Numbered from the stretch's first letter, positions 17,239 through 25,508 are shown. The stretch: DNA of 64,000 nucleotides from Pararhizobium sp. A13 (GCF_040126305.1 NZ_CP149511.1:930001-994000), one strand, 5' to 3'. The notes: generated by a model from the sequence alone, not told the origin. Translations and numbers: made by a program.

Positions 17239-18303
17239 ATGCAATCGATCGAATCCACCGCGCTTGAGCCGACGCGCAGCGAACTGGCGGGGCTGACCAC
17301 GAGCCAGAAGATTGCTCGCTATATCCCCGTCTACGGCCTGGTCATCCTGACGGTCTTCCTGATCGTCCTGTTCTCGCTGCTACTGCCGCAGACCTTCCCC
17401 ACTCTTCTCAACCTGCGCTCGATCGTTTCCGACAAGGCGATCATCGCACTTCTGTCGCTGGCGGCGATGATCCCGATGGCATCCGGCCGGATCGACCTCA
17501 CTGTCGGCTACGGCATCGTTCTCTGGCACATTCTGGCGATCAGCCTGCAGACCATGTTCGGCGTGCCATGGCCGATTGCCGTCGTTATCGTGCTTGCGCT
17601 CGGCGCCCTCACCGGTTTCCTCAATGGCCTTCTGGTCGAGGTCGCGCGGATCGACAGTTTCATCGCAACGCTTGGCACCGGCACGATCCTTTATGCGCTG
17701 GCGCTCTGGCACACGGGTGGCCGACAGGTGGTCGGCGTCCTGCCCGAAGGCTTCTATGCGCTCAACGGTACGATGGTTCTCGGCCTACCGATCACCGGTT
17801 TCTACGTCCTGCTGTTTGCCGTCGCGCTTTGGATCATCCTCGAATATCTGCCGATCGGCCGCTACGTCTATGCCATCGGCGCCAACCCGAAGGCGGCGGC
17901 GCTGAATGGCATCCCGGTCCGCCGTTTTGTCATCGGCGCCTTCGTCTCGTCGGGAACGCTTGCGGCGCTTGCCGGCGTGCTCCTTGCCTCGAAGCTGCGT
18001 ATCGGCCAGGCAAGCGTCGGGCTCGAATATCTCTTGCCGGCGCTCGTCGGCGCCTTTCTCGGCTCCACGACCATCAAGCCCGGCCGCGTCAATGTCTGGG
18101 GCACGATGACGGGCGTCATCATTCTCGCCGTCGGCATCTCGGGCATCCAGCAGACAGGTGGCTCGTTCTTCGTCGAGCCCCTCTTCAACGGCGTCACCCT
18201 GCTCGTTGCCATTGGCATCGCCGGCTACGCCCAGCGCAAGCGGGGCGCCGTCGGCAAGGCGGCCGCACCCGGCCTGGTGCCCGCAAGAACACCGAAAAAC
18301 TGA
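17239..18303 (+). CDS. CUT2 sugar ABC transporter permease (RbsC type)
   Basis: 354 residues with about nine hydrophobic segments. Family motifs include IDLTVGYGIVLWHI near the start and GANPKAAALNGIPVRRF, the cytoplasmic coupling loop. It is separated by 22 bases from the ATPase gene and followed by the binding protein. Inner-membrane channel, probably a homodimer. Confidence 0.92.
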   Translation: MQSIESTALEPTRSELAGLTTSQKIARYIPVYGLVILTVFLIVLFSLLLPQTFPTLLNLRSIVSDKAIIALLSLAAMIPMASGRIDLTVGYGIVLWHILAISLQTMFGVPWPIAVVIVLALGALTGFLNGLLVEVARIDSFIATLGTGTILYALALWHTGGRQVVGVLPEGFYALNGTMVLGLPITGFYVLLFAVALWIILEYLPIGRYVYAIGANPKAAALNGIPVRRFVIGAFVSSGTLAALAGVLLASKLRIGQASVGLEYLLPALVGAFLGSTTIKPGRVNVWGTMTGVIILAVGISGIQQTGGSFFVEPLFNGVTLLVAIGIAGYAQRKRGAVGKAAAPGLVPARTPKN

Positions 18304-18351
18304 CGGAACATCGATTGTGCGAAACGCACGTCTTCAAAGGGAGGAAGAACC

Positions 18352-19452
18352 ATGAAACGCAGAACAATGATCCAGGGATCGGTCGCCATGCTGGCGCTGA
18401 TGCTGGCCGGCCCGGCACTGGCCGATGCCACGGCGGACGCCAAGGCCTTGGTCGACAAATACGCCACCCGCGTCACGGCCTGGGACGGCCCGAAGGCAAG
18501 CCCGAAGGCGCAGGACGGCAAGACAATCGTCGTGCTCGCCGGCGACCTGAAAAACGGCGGCATTCTGGGGGTCACCACCGGCGTCGAGGAAGCAGCCAAA
18601 GCAATCGGCTGGGAAGTCAAGGTTCTCGACGGCGCGGGCTCGATCGGCGGCCGCACAGCAGCCTTCGGACAGGCCATGGCTTTGAAGCCGGCGGGCATCA
18701 TCATCAACGGTTTCGATGCGGTCGAGCAGGGTCCGGCGCTGGAGCAGGCCAAGGCTGCGGGCATTCCGCTGGTTGCCTGGCATGCGGGTCCGGTAATCGG
18801 CCCGGACGAAAAGACCGGTCTCTTCGCCAATGTCAGCACCGATGCCATGGAAGTCTCCAAGGCTGCGGCCGACTATGCCTATGTCGACGCTAAGGGTAAG
18901 CCAGGCGTGATCATCTTCACCGACAGCACCTATGCTATCGCTATTGCCAAGGCCGACAAGATGAAGGCCGAGATCGAGGCGCTCGGCGGCACGGTGCTCG
19001 AATATGTCGATACCCCGATTGCCGAAACCTCGCAACGCATGCCGCAGTTGACGACGTCTCTGTTGCAGAAATACGGCGACCAGTGGACCCATTCGCTCGC
19101 CATCAACGACCTCTATTTCGACTTCATGGGCCCCTCTCTCGCCGCAGCAGGCAAGGGCGGCACGGACGCGCCGATCAATGTCGCCGCAGGAGACGGCTCG
19201 GAATCGGCCTATCAGCGCATCCGCGCTGGCCAGTTCCAGAAAGTGACGGTCGCTGAACCGCTCAACCTGCAGGGCTGGCAGCTCGTCGACGAGCTGAACC
19301 GCGCCTTCGCTGGCGAACAGTGGTCAGGCTACCTCTCACCCCTCCACGTCGTCACGTCTGACAATGTCGAGTTCGATGGCGGACCGAAGAATAGCTTCGA
19401 CCCGGACAACGGCTACCGCGACGAATACAAGAAACTCTGGGGCAAGATTTAA
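18352..19452 (+). CDS. CUT2 sugar ABC transporter periplasmic binding protein
   Basis: 366 residues with a Sec signal (MKRRTMIQGSVAMLALMLAG..., cleavage likely after ALA at ~24). Type-1 periplasmic binding fold: IVVLAGDLKNGGILGVTTGVE, IIINGFDAVE and VAAGDGSESAYQRIR. GGGAGGAAG precedes the ATG. The gene ends 17 bases before an intrinsic terminator, which closes the transporter operon. Confidence 0.9.
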   Translation: MKRRTMIQGSVAMLALMLAGPALADATADAKALVDKYATRVTAWDGPKASPKAQDGKTIVVLAGDLKNGGILGVTTGVEEAAKAIGWEVKVLDGAGSIGGRTAAFGQAMALKPAGIIINGFDAVEQGPALEQAKAAGIPLVAWHAGPVIGPDEKTGLFANVSTDAMEVSKAAADYAYVDAKGKPGVIIFTDSTYAIAIAKADKMKAEIEALGGTVLEYVDTPIAETSQRMPQLTTSLLQKYGDQWTHSLAINDLYFDFMGPSLAAAGKGGTDAPINVAAGDGSESAYQRIRAGQFQKVTVAEPLNLQGWQLVDELNRAFAGEQWSGYLSPLHVVTSDNVEFDGGPKNSFDPDNGYRDEYKKLWGKI

Positions 19453-19468
19453 CGACCTCCCAGGAGCT

Positions 19469-19496
19469 GGGCACCGCGAATGGTGCCCCTTTTTCT
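19469..19496 (+). terminator. Intrinsic terminator after the CUT2 operon
   Basis: GGGCACC gcgaat GGTGCCC followed by CTTTTTC: a 7-bp G/C stem and T run directly downstream of the binding-protein gene. Confidence 0.85.
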
Positions 19497-19533
19497 TCCG
19501 CCTTGTGAAATCCCGCCAGCCGAAGGCAGTATC

Positions 19534-19866
19534 ATGATCATTCGCTATGCCCTCTTCGAAGGGGAAATTCATCCAGGCAAGGAAGCCGCATTCCGCGCTT
19601 ATGTGAAGGAAAGGCTCGTGCCACTCTGGACCCGGTTTCCGGGCGCCGAGGAGGTCCGTGTGCTGGACGGAGCCGATCGCGACGAGGGAGCACCAGCCTT
19701 CGCCATGGCGCTCGCCATACGCTATCCCGACCTCGAAACCTGCAACAGGGCGCTGCAGTCAGACGTGCGCTTCGAAAGCCGCGCTGTAACCGGCGGACTG
19801 CTTGAGATGTTCTCGGGGCGCGTCCATCACCATGTTTTCACGGCGAACGAATATCCGACGGTGTAG
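19534..19866 (+). CDS. Small EthD-like dimeric alpha/beta-barrel protein
   Basis: 110 residues from ATG 19534 (MIIRYALFEGEIHPGKEAAF). The pattern, a short beta strand, a helix with KERLVPLWTRFPGAEEVRV and a conserved C-terminal FSGRVHHHVF, fits the dimeric alpha+beta barrel group (EthD-like, or distantly L-rhamnose mutarotase-like). No catalytic residues can be assigned. It follows the terminator of the gluconate operon by ~38 bases, so it may be read from its own promoter or by read-through; a role in sugar or lactone handling is only a guess from position. Confidence 0.65.
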   Translation: MIIRYALFEGEIHPGKEAAFRAYVKERLVPLWTRFPGAEEVRVLDGADRDEGAPAFAMALAIRYPDLETCNRALQSDVRFESRAVTGGLLEMFSGRVHHHVFTANEYPTV

Positions 19867-19908
19867 AACGACGGTGCATCGCTGAAATCCGCGTACAGCG
19901 CCGCGCGC

Positions 19909-19934
19909 ATAATTTTACGCACCTATCTACCAAA
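19909..19934 (+). repeat. Left copy of a 26-bp inverted repeat bounding the AbiE island
   Basis: Contains the 20-bp core TTACGCACCTATCTACCAAA (19915-19934), which recurs in perfect inverted form at 22744-22763. With two mismatches the match extends to 26 bp. Confidence 0.85.
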
Positions 19935-19951
19935 GAAAGGTGGATACAATA

Positions 19952-20173
19952 ATGAACGGCAAGAGGCGCATGTCTCTCGCCGTGAAAACGGACGACATTC
20001 TTACCGTGTCGGCTTGGGTCGTTGTAGCTGAAATGTTCGTCGGCGTGGATGGTCGATCCCTTCCTGACGTGATCGCGAACGAAAGCCCAGGCCTCATCGC
20101 CGTCCTCGGCGCGGTGTGCTTGGTTAATTCCTATTCAAACGGCATCTTGTGCCCATCCAAGCATCAGAATTAG
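19952..20173 (+). CDS. Hypothetical 73-aa protein
   Basis: ATG 19952 opens a short frame (MNGKRRMSLAVKTDDILTVS...) 17 bases inside the left inverted repeat. A mildly hydrophobic C-terminal part (PGLIAVLGAVCLVNS) might be a membrane segment. I recognise no family. AAAGG lies 13 bases upstream. It may be a chance frame. Confidence 0.25.
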   Translation: MNGKRRMSLAVKTDDILTVSAWVVVAEMFVGVDGRSLPDVIANESPGLIAVLGAVCLVNSYSNGILCPSKHQN

Positions 20174-20307
20174 GTATGCTCATGGACCGGAATTCGGGAA
20201 TTTTGCGGAAGCAACTTTGTGACGGCTTCGCGGTCGCGGTCGGACTGCTCCACCGCAGGAGTCTTTATCAGGCCCCCGGTACCCCGTTGGCATATCGAGT
20301 TTCTCGC

Positions 20308-20364
20308 GATTAATTTATATTGTTTTTTTGTGGTAGAACAACCAACTCAAAATACAAATTAATC
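20308..20364. promoter_or_regulatory. Inverted repeat upstream of abiEi, candidate autoregulatory site
   Basis: GATTAATTT (20308-20316) and AAATTAATC (20356-20364) are perfect inverted halves with 39 bases between them, 72 bases before the abiEi start. AbiEi proteins are known to repress their own promoter by binding inverted repeats, so this is a natural candidate. Confidence 0.5.
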
Positions 20365-20435
20365 TCTGCCATTGACGAAAAGAATTGGTGAGATTATATT
20401 GTATTCGATTTTGGTGGTTACAGAGCAAAAACGAA

Positions 20436-21275
20436 ATGAATTTTAATCTACGCACATTGGGGCCCTCGGAAGCCAAGGTAGTGCTCTCCCTCATAGAGGA
20501 AGGACGCACGGTCGTACGTCCTGGCGACGCCAAACGTATCCTCGGCTCCGAGATGACGAGCCGAACAGTGGTGCGAGGTCTCGCGGACAAGGGCTGGCTA
20601 GCACGCGTTATAGGTGGTCGGTACATGCTGCTGCCGCCCGAGTATGGGCCGGAGAACCTTGGGGAGAACAACATTCTGGCTATGGCCGCGGCAGCCGTGG
20701 ACCCGTCCTATATAGGCTGGTGGTCCGCCGCCTCGTGGCATGGCTTTACGACACAGCGGCCCATGACCGTTTTCGTAGCAACGAAACGGCAGGTTCCAGC
20801 CAAGGTCATCGAAGGTAACGATGTGCGTTTCGTCAAGGTCGCAGAGAGAAAGTTCTTCGGCTTCGATACGTATGATGTGTACGGCCGAGATGTTGCCATC
20901 TCCTCGCCCGCAAAAACGGTCGTGGACTGCGTGGACCGCCCGGACCTCTGCGGCGGTCCATCTGAACTGGCCAGGATCGTGTATGCGGCGCTCGCTGACA
21001 TCGATCCTGAGGACCTGCTCAATGCTGCGATGATGTTGAAATCCAAGGTGGTCATGCAGCGATTGGGCTTTCTTGCCGACCTCGTGGGAAGGCAGCTCCC
21101 TTCCGATATTCGCGCGGCCATGCGTTCTGCCATTCCAAACAGTCAACGCTCTAGCTTCGGGCGACCCGAACGCAAGGATGGAGACATTGGATATGTTTCA
21201 AGCTGGGGGCTTTTCGTCAATGCACGCGAGTCTGACTTGCTCGCCGAAGTGCTAGCTCCTCAGAGCGTCTCCTGA
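20436..21275 (+). CDS. abiEi: AbiEi antitoxin (type IV toxin-antitoxin / abortive infection)
   Basis: 279 residues from ATG 20436. An N-terminal winged HTH (VVRPGDAKRILGSEMTSRTVVRGLADKGWLARV) is followed by the AbiEi C-terminal domain, with YIGWWSAASWHGFTTQRP and the VDCVDRPDLCGG segment characteristic of the family. AbiEi represses the operon and counters the toxicity of AbiEii. Its stop overlaps the start of the toxin gene (TGATG), so the two are translationally coupled. G+C content is lower than in the flanking sugar genes, consistent with transfer. Confidence 0.88.
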   Translation: MNFNLRTLGPSEAKVVLSLIEEGRTVVRPGDAKRILGSEMTSRTVVRGLADKGWLARVIGGRYMLLPPEYGPENLGENNILAMAAAAVDPSYIGWWSAASWHGFTTQRPMTVFVATKRQVPAKVIEGNDVRFVKVAERKFFGFDTYDVYGRDVAISSPAKTVVDCVDRPDLCGGPSELARIVYAALADIDPEDLLNAAMMLKSKVVMQRLGFLADLVGRQLPSDIRAAMRSAIPNSQRSSFGRPERKDGDIGYVSSWGLFVNARESDLLAEVLAPQSVS

Positions 21276-22177
21276 TGTTGTCCGCGAATGACCTTCGTAA
21301 AGTTGCAGCTCGATCCGGGGCGCGCGACATCGGAAACGTTGAGATCGACGTCACCCTGACGTACCTGCTTCAGCTCTTCGTCGACAAGGGGATCATGAAT
21401 CACGTAGCCTTCAAAGGCGGCACGATGCTTCGCAAAATGGTGTTCGGCCCGCGAGGCCGTCTATCTACCGATCTCGATTTCACCCGCTGCAACGACATTG
21501 ATCTTGATGACCTGATGATCATGATGCTCGACGCACTGGGGCAACCCTACCACGGATTAAGTTTCCGCTTCGACAAAGACAAGGATTGGTACACGACGGA
21601 CGACGGTTGCGCCGCCAACCCAGTTTGCTTCCACGACGCCAATCCGAGAGGGCTGAAAATCAAGCTCCAGGTCAGTACGCGCGAGCAACCTGTGTTGCCA
21701 GTCCTGCCTGTCGAACAAATCAAGCAGGACTACTTCGATCTGCTCCCGTTCGCGCCGGCTCCAATAGCTTCTCTGACATTTGAAGAAGTCGTTGCCGAAA
21801 AAATCCGCGCGGCGAGCCAGCGATCCAAGATTCGAGACTTGCACGACCTATCGGAAATCGCCCTTCGCCCTCTGAACCGAGAACTTGTTCGGTCCCTTGC
21901 CGTTTTGAAACTATGGAACAGCGGCGGCGAGGGACTCAATTACGATCGCTTCTCCGATCGGGTGCGGGGAAGTGCCGACTACGAGATCGCGGACCTCGCG
22001 AGCCTCCTGCGAAAAGACCAAAAGCCAGACTTGCCGAGTATGATTAATCGAGTGGTGGAGAGTTACAGATTCCTCCTCGATCTAACTGATGACGAGCGAA
22101 TTTTGGCAGTGGATAACGCAAACAAGAGACATCGTGAGGCGAATTCGCTTGTCGCAAAGATCAGGCTCGCTGCCTAG
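21275..22177 (+). CDS. abiEii: AbiEii toxin, nucleotidyltransferase
   Basis: 300 residues. The nucleotidyltransferase signature is present: FKGGTMLRK (~47-55) and the metal-binding DLDFTR (~69-74), followed by a conserved Lys/Glu region EEVVAEKIRAASQRSKIRDLHDL. Enzymes of this family add nucleotides to RNA (some to tRNA 3' ends) and block growth. ATG 21275 shares its A with the antitoxin stop. The pair appears complete and intact. Confidence 0.88.
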   Translation: MLSANDLRKVAARSGARDIGNVEIDVTLTYLLQLFVDKGIMNHVAFKGGTMLRKMVFGPRGRLSTDLDFTRCNDIDLDDLMIMMLDALGQPYHGLSFRFDKDKDWYTTDDGCAANPVCFHDANPRGLKIKLQVSTREQPVLPVLPVEQIKQDYFDLLPFAPAPIASLTFEEVVAEKIRAASQRSKIRDLHDLSEIALRPLNRELVRSLAVLKLWNSGGEGLNYDRFSDRVRGSADYEIADLASLLRKDQKPDLPSMINRVVESYRFLLDLTDDERILAVDNANKRHREANSLVAKIRLAA

Positions 22178-22249
22178 ACCTTGACGACGTAAGCACAAAT
22201 GCGCCACGATAAATTCAATCTCTGATTGCTGCGGGTGTTTGGTGGGTGT

Positions 22250-22327
22250 TCCTACATAACTCCGCAAATATTCCGATTCATTTCTGATACAATTTGCCGC
22301 ATCCCTCGAAAGTTTGATCGGGATCAT
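22250..22327 (-). pseudogene. ParE-like toxin, N-terminal remnant
   Basis: An ATG at 22327 overlaps the stop of the upstream ribbon-helix-helix gene (ATGA), the normal parDE arrangement. The first ~24 codons (MIPIKLSRDAANCIRNESEY) look like a ParE/RelE start, after which similarity is lost; the open frame continues as antisense to abiEii. The toxin has been cut, leaving an orphan antitoxin. Confidence 0.5.
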
Positions 22328-22584
22328 GCAACTTTTCCGGCAATAATGCGATCCATGTCAGCAATTACATCATCGATATCCTCGTACTCGCCTGCGGCGA
22401 CTTGTTCTCTTCCTCTCCTTGCCGCGAGGATGTCAGAGCCTTCATTCAAAAGGTATGTTCTCAGCGCCCGAACGATGATGTAACTTCTGGAACGTTCGGT
22501 CGATTCAGCAATCAGCTCGATATCTGACAAAACATCCAGCGGAATTCGCAGCGTTACCGATTCTGACGTATTAGGTTTCGTCAT
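22324..22584 (-). CDS. Ribbon-helix-helix antitoxin, ParD/CopG type
   Basis: 86 residues from ATG 22584, with AAGGGG upstream. The RHH strand and helices are clear: SVTLRIPLDVLSDIELIA then RSRSYIIVRALRTYL. The acidic C-terminal tail (GEYEDIDDVIADMDRI) would wrap the toxin. It is followed with ATGA overlap by a truncated ParE-like toxin, so it now appears orphaned. An earlier in-frame start at 22635 lacks support. Confidence 0.8.
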   Translation of the reverse strand: MTKPNTSESVTLRIPLDVLSDIELIAESTERSRSYIIVRALRTYLLNEGSDILAARRGREQVAAGEYEDIDDVIADMDRIIAGKVA

Positions 22585-22743
22585 CTGCAACCCCTTTTTG
22601 AATTTGTAAGACAATGTAAGACATTCGGGGTCCATGAACTCGTCTATCGCCGATTGGAAGCCGACCGATGCCCCCCACTTGGAATCCTCGACGTCATCGA
22701 CCCAATCAGGATTAATATTAAATTATCAGACGGAATGCCTTTG

Positions 22744-22769
22744 TTTGGTAGATAGGTGCGTAATTTTAT
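22744..22769 (-). repeat. Right copy of the 26-bp inverted repeat bounding the AbiE island
   Basis: Inverted counterpart of 19909-19934 (24 of 26 bases match; 20-bp core identical). It directly abuts the palindrome at 22770-22793. Confidence 0.85.
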
Positions 22770-22793
22770 CGTTAAATCGATTTCGATTTAACG
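22770..22793. repeat. Perfect 24-bp palindrome beside the island edge
   Basis: CGTTAAATCGA, two T residues, TCGATTTAACG: an 11-bp perfect inverted repeat with a 2-bp centre. It lies just after the right 26-bp repeat and 24 bases past the scpB stop. There is no T run for termination; a recombination or segregation-protein site is possible. Confidence 0.7.
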
Positions 22794-22816
22794 AATTGCG
22801 CAGCCGTCGCGTCTGC

Positions 22817-23518
22817 TCATTCCTCGCCGCTTTCGTCAGATATTGTCGTGCCGATGTCCGCGGCCATCATCCGATCGCGGCTGAGAAGCCCTGCGTCCTC
22901 AAGCATCTCAATATCAGGCAGATCGCGCAGGGTGTCGAAGCCGAAGGCTGACAGGAATGCCTGCGTCGTGACGTAAGTGTAAGGCGCCCCGGGCTGCGGG
23001 CTGCGTGGGCCCGAAGCGATGAGCTCAAATGAACGCAGGTTGCCGATCAGGTCGCGGCTGATCTCCTTACCGAAGATCTTCGAAAGTTCTGCACGCGTCA
23101 CCGGTTGGAAATAGCCGATCGCCATCAACACGGCCGCCTCATCGGCACTCAGATCGGCGGTTGCCCGCGTTGGCGCCCCGGATGCACGGATGACGCCGGC
23201 ATAGGCGGGTTTGGTACGATGCTGCCAGCCGCCGGCGATGGATACCAGCTCATACGGCCGGCCGCGCAGCTCCTCGCGCAGATCGTCGATCAAAAGGTCG
23301 ATGCTGCAATTGCGGCCAACGACCCCGGCCAGCGTTTCGCGGGGCACCGGCGTCGCCGAAGCAAAGATGACCGCCTCGACGCGCTGCATCCATTCGCGCC
23401 AGCGCAACTCCGGTGGCAGATCGGCGAGCTCGGTGTCGAGCAGCGCATTGTCTGAACGCCTCCGCTGACGATCCGCCCGTCCGACCCTGGCCGCGTTTGC
23501 TTGTCTTGCCACGTTCAC
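22817..23518 (-). CDS. ScpB-like segregation/condensation protein (plasmid-type)
   Basis: 233 residues. Two winged-helix domains typical of ScpB: WMQRVEAVIFASATPVPRETLAGVVG (~43-68) and DEAAVLMAIGYFQPVTRAELSKIFGK (~126-151), the latter with the 'LA.IA..QP.TR.E...I.G' pattern. ScpB works with ScpA and SMC in chromosome compaction; no scpA or smc is nearby. The Arg-rich N-terminus and lack of partners suggest an accessory paralogue. Its ATG overlaps the stop of the DUF1403 gene (ATGA), so the two act as a unit. Confidence 0.82.
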   Translation of the reverse strand: MNVARQANAARVGRADRQRRRSDNALLDTELADLPPELRWREWMQRVEAVIFASATPVPRETLAGVVGRNCSIDLLIDDLREELRGRPYELVSIAGGWQHRTKPAYAGVIRASGAPTRATADLSADEAAVLMAIGYFQPVTRAELSKIFGKEISRDLIGNLRSFELIASGPRSPQPGAPYTYVTTQAFLSAFGFDTLRDLPDIEMLEDAGLLSRDRMMAADIGTTISDESGEE

Positions 23519-24465
23519 AACCCGTAGATCCGGAACGTCGATCGCCCGGACAATTCGCGCACAGCGTCGAATTCGATCAGGCGCTCAAACAGTCGGCGGC
23601 TGGCCCAGCGCGACAGCTTTGCGGTCCGCAACGCGCCGGAAACGGCGTCCTCGTCGAGCAAAAGGCGGATTGCCTCGCCTGCCCCCTTGGCCCGCAGCTT
23701 CGGCGCAACCGCCGCCAGCCGATCCGCACGCCTGGAAACCTCCGCCGCCAGCCGGCACGCTTCGGTCGACGCCTGCGCCAGAGCCAGACACACCGCCCGC
23801 TCAAATCCCAGCTCGCCCGGACGCATACGGCCCCTGCCCGTCTCAAGACGAAACGCAGTCGAAGTACGCTGCGCCATCAGGAGCGGGATCGGACGGTCCC
23901 ATCGCAGTCTTTGCGCCAGCATCCAGTCGGCCAGCCACCAGGCGAGCACTTCGGCATCCGGCCGGATGGTGTAAAGCTCCGTGACGATGGCTGCGGCGGC
24001 AAAGGGAGCCATCGTTCCCGCTTGATTGATTGCATCGATCATGGCCGGGATGGTGGCAAGTTCATCACCCCAGCGGATAGCGAAGAGGTCGGCGAGTTCG
24101 CGCAGTACCTTTGTATCGATCGTCGTTAGCCGGGCCGCCAGCCGTTTATAGGCCGCGAAGATGTCGCCGGCCGGGCCCAAATCATCGCCGGAACCGCGCA
24201 GAACCCAGACATCGCGCAAGGCCGCCTCGTCCTCGGATCGGCCGGCAAGCCGCACTGCCGATACGGCACATTTCAACGCCAGGCGCTGACGCCAGACACC
24301 GGCCCAATCCGGCTGCATCCGCACCAGCGTGTCCAGCGCATTCAATGCTGCGCCTGCCAGGAAGGCCGCGTCCGTGTCGCTGGTAACGGGTCCGCGCGGG
24401 ACCGCCCACGCAGGAACAACGGGCATTGGATCGGGCCGGGCAGTCTGGGAATCGAATTTCGACAT
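23515..24465 (-). CDS. DUF1403 family protein
   Basis: 316 residues, largely alpha-helical. The pattern (AAFLAGAALNALDTLVRMQPDWAGVWRQRLAL at ~33-64; DRPIPLLMAQ; a C-terminal winged-helix-like LSRWASRRLFERLIEFDAVRELSGR) matches rhizobial DUF1403 proteins, which occur beside ScpB. Function unknown. The C-terminal region resembles the winged helix of Fic/DUF1612-like proteins, suggesting DNA or protein binding. First gene of a two-gene unit with scpB. Confidence 0.75.
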   Translation of the reverse strand: MSKFDSQTARPDPMPVVPAWAVPRGPVTSDTDAAFLAGAALNALDTLVRMQPDWAGVWRQRLALKCAVSAVRLAGRSEDEAALRDVWVLRGSGDDLGPAGDIFAAYKRLAARLTTIDTKVLRELADLFAIRWGDELATIPAMIDAINQAGTMAPFAAAAIVTELYTIRPDAEVLAWWLADWMLAQRLRWDRPIPLLMAQRTSTAFRLETGRGRMRPGELGFERAVCLALAQASTEACRLAAEVSRRADRLAAVAPKLRAKGAGEAIRLLLDEDAVSGALRTAKLSRWASRRLFERLIEFDAVRELSGRSTFRIYGL

Positions 24466-24561
24466 CGGTGAAGCTTAGGTCAAGAGATCGCTTTTCACCA
24501 CAGAATTGTTGAAAACCGCACAGCATGATAACCGGCAAGGAACGACCGATAAGCTGGCGGT

Positions 24562-24723
24562 CTCTCCGGCTCGCTCCTCGGCAAGCCCGCGAAGAAACCG
24601 TAGATTATGTGAGGAAGGACTGTCGTTGGTCAGAACCAAAAGAAGCGTAGCGTAGGCTTGCTCGATTGCCTGGTGAAGGAAAAATGCCGACATCGCCTTC
24701 GGATTGATAAAACCTGACCCCTT
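24562..24723 (-). pseudogene. HEPN-domain protein remnant
   Basis: About 54 codons encode GFINPKAMSAFFLHQAIEQAY then LLLVLTNDSPSSHNLRFLRGLAEE. This is the core of the HEPN fold (helices with 'A.F.LHQA.E.AY...LLV....SP.SHNL..L..LAE') from MNT-HEPN type proteins. Both ends are lost and the frame extends into unrelated sequence, so it is a fragment of another defence or toxin gene beside the island. Confidence 0.6.
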
Positions 24724-24790
24724 CCAAGAATTTGTGCGCATGCGTGCTTTGGCCGTACCGGGTCGAGCAGTGACGTTTAGGGTGAATGTA

Positions 24791-25447
24791 CTAATCCCCG
24801 ACGCCGCAGTCAGCAAAAGTGTCCTTCATAGCAAGCAGGATGATAACAGCCGAGGCTGCACCTGGATCTACGTGCCCGAGGGACCGCTCTCCCAGTCGTG
24901 CCGCCCGTCCGCGCGCCGCAACCATCGAACGTGTGGAGTTTGCCCCGGTTTCCGCTGCCTCTACTATCCTGTTCCACATTTCCGGAATCCCGACATCATT
25001 TGCCCGTGCACTGACAGCCGCTTCCGTAGCCGGCACCCAGGCGTCCAGCATCGTCTTGTCGCCGCGTTGCCCCTTGCCGCGCTGTTGAATGCCAGCCGTC
25101 ATTGCCTCTACAATCGCGGCCTGGCCGGAAGCCGAAAGAGATTCGTCTTGCTTGAGGGCTTGGGCGGCCCTTCGGAATGCCGTCGCATAAAGGGGGCCAG
25201 TGGACGCGCCGACTGCATCGAGAAAGGCCGAGGCTGCAATCGTAAAAATCTCTGACGGAAGGGTGTGATCCAGGTCGACTTTCGCCAGTTCAGCGTTTAC
25301 GGCCATGAAGCCCAGAGCCATGGTGATCCCATGGTCAGCATCGCCAATGGCGCCATCCAGCTCAGAGAGATGATCCTTCTCGGAGTTGATTGCAAAAGAT
25401 ATGCGCTGAAACATCCCGCTCAAGCGTCGCGCCGCTTTTTCCGACAT
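24791..25447 (-). CDS. DhaL-type ATP-binding subunit of a dihydroxyacetone/tetrulose kinase (second copy)
   Basis: 218 residues. The Mg-ATP binding motif ELDGAIGDADHGITMALGF (~29-47) and the C-terminal GRAARLGERSLGHVDPGAAS are DhaL signatures, with one change from the consensus GDGDHG to GDADHG. It would transfer phosphate from ATP to the ketose bound by a DhaK subunit. It follows the SorC-DhaK fusion gene and is the last gene of the operon, so its partner is most likely that fusion protein. Confidence 0.88.
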   Translation of the reverse strand: MSEKAARRLSGMFQRISFAINSEKDHLSELDGAIGDADHGITMALGFMAVNAELAKVDLDHTLPSEIFTIAASAFLDAVGASTGPLYATAFRRAAQALKQDESLSASGQAAIVEAMTAGIQQRGKGQRGDKTMLDAWVPATEAAVSARANDVGIPEMWNRIVEAAETGANSTRSMVAARGRAARLGERSLGHVDPGAASAVIILLAMKDTFADCGVGD

Positions 25448-25508
25448 AGTCTTTCTCCCAACCCCATCAGGTTGCGCCCTTACTTGGCAGGGTGCATCTC
25501 GTGTGTAT

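Noticed and set aside
17568..18893. 441-codon plus-strand frame overlapping the CUT2 permease and binding protein
   Set aside because: It is an Arg/Gly-rich out-of-frame reading of two well-supported genes.
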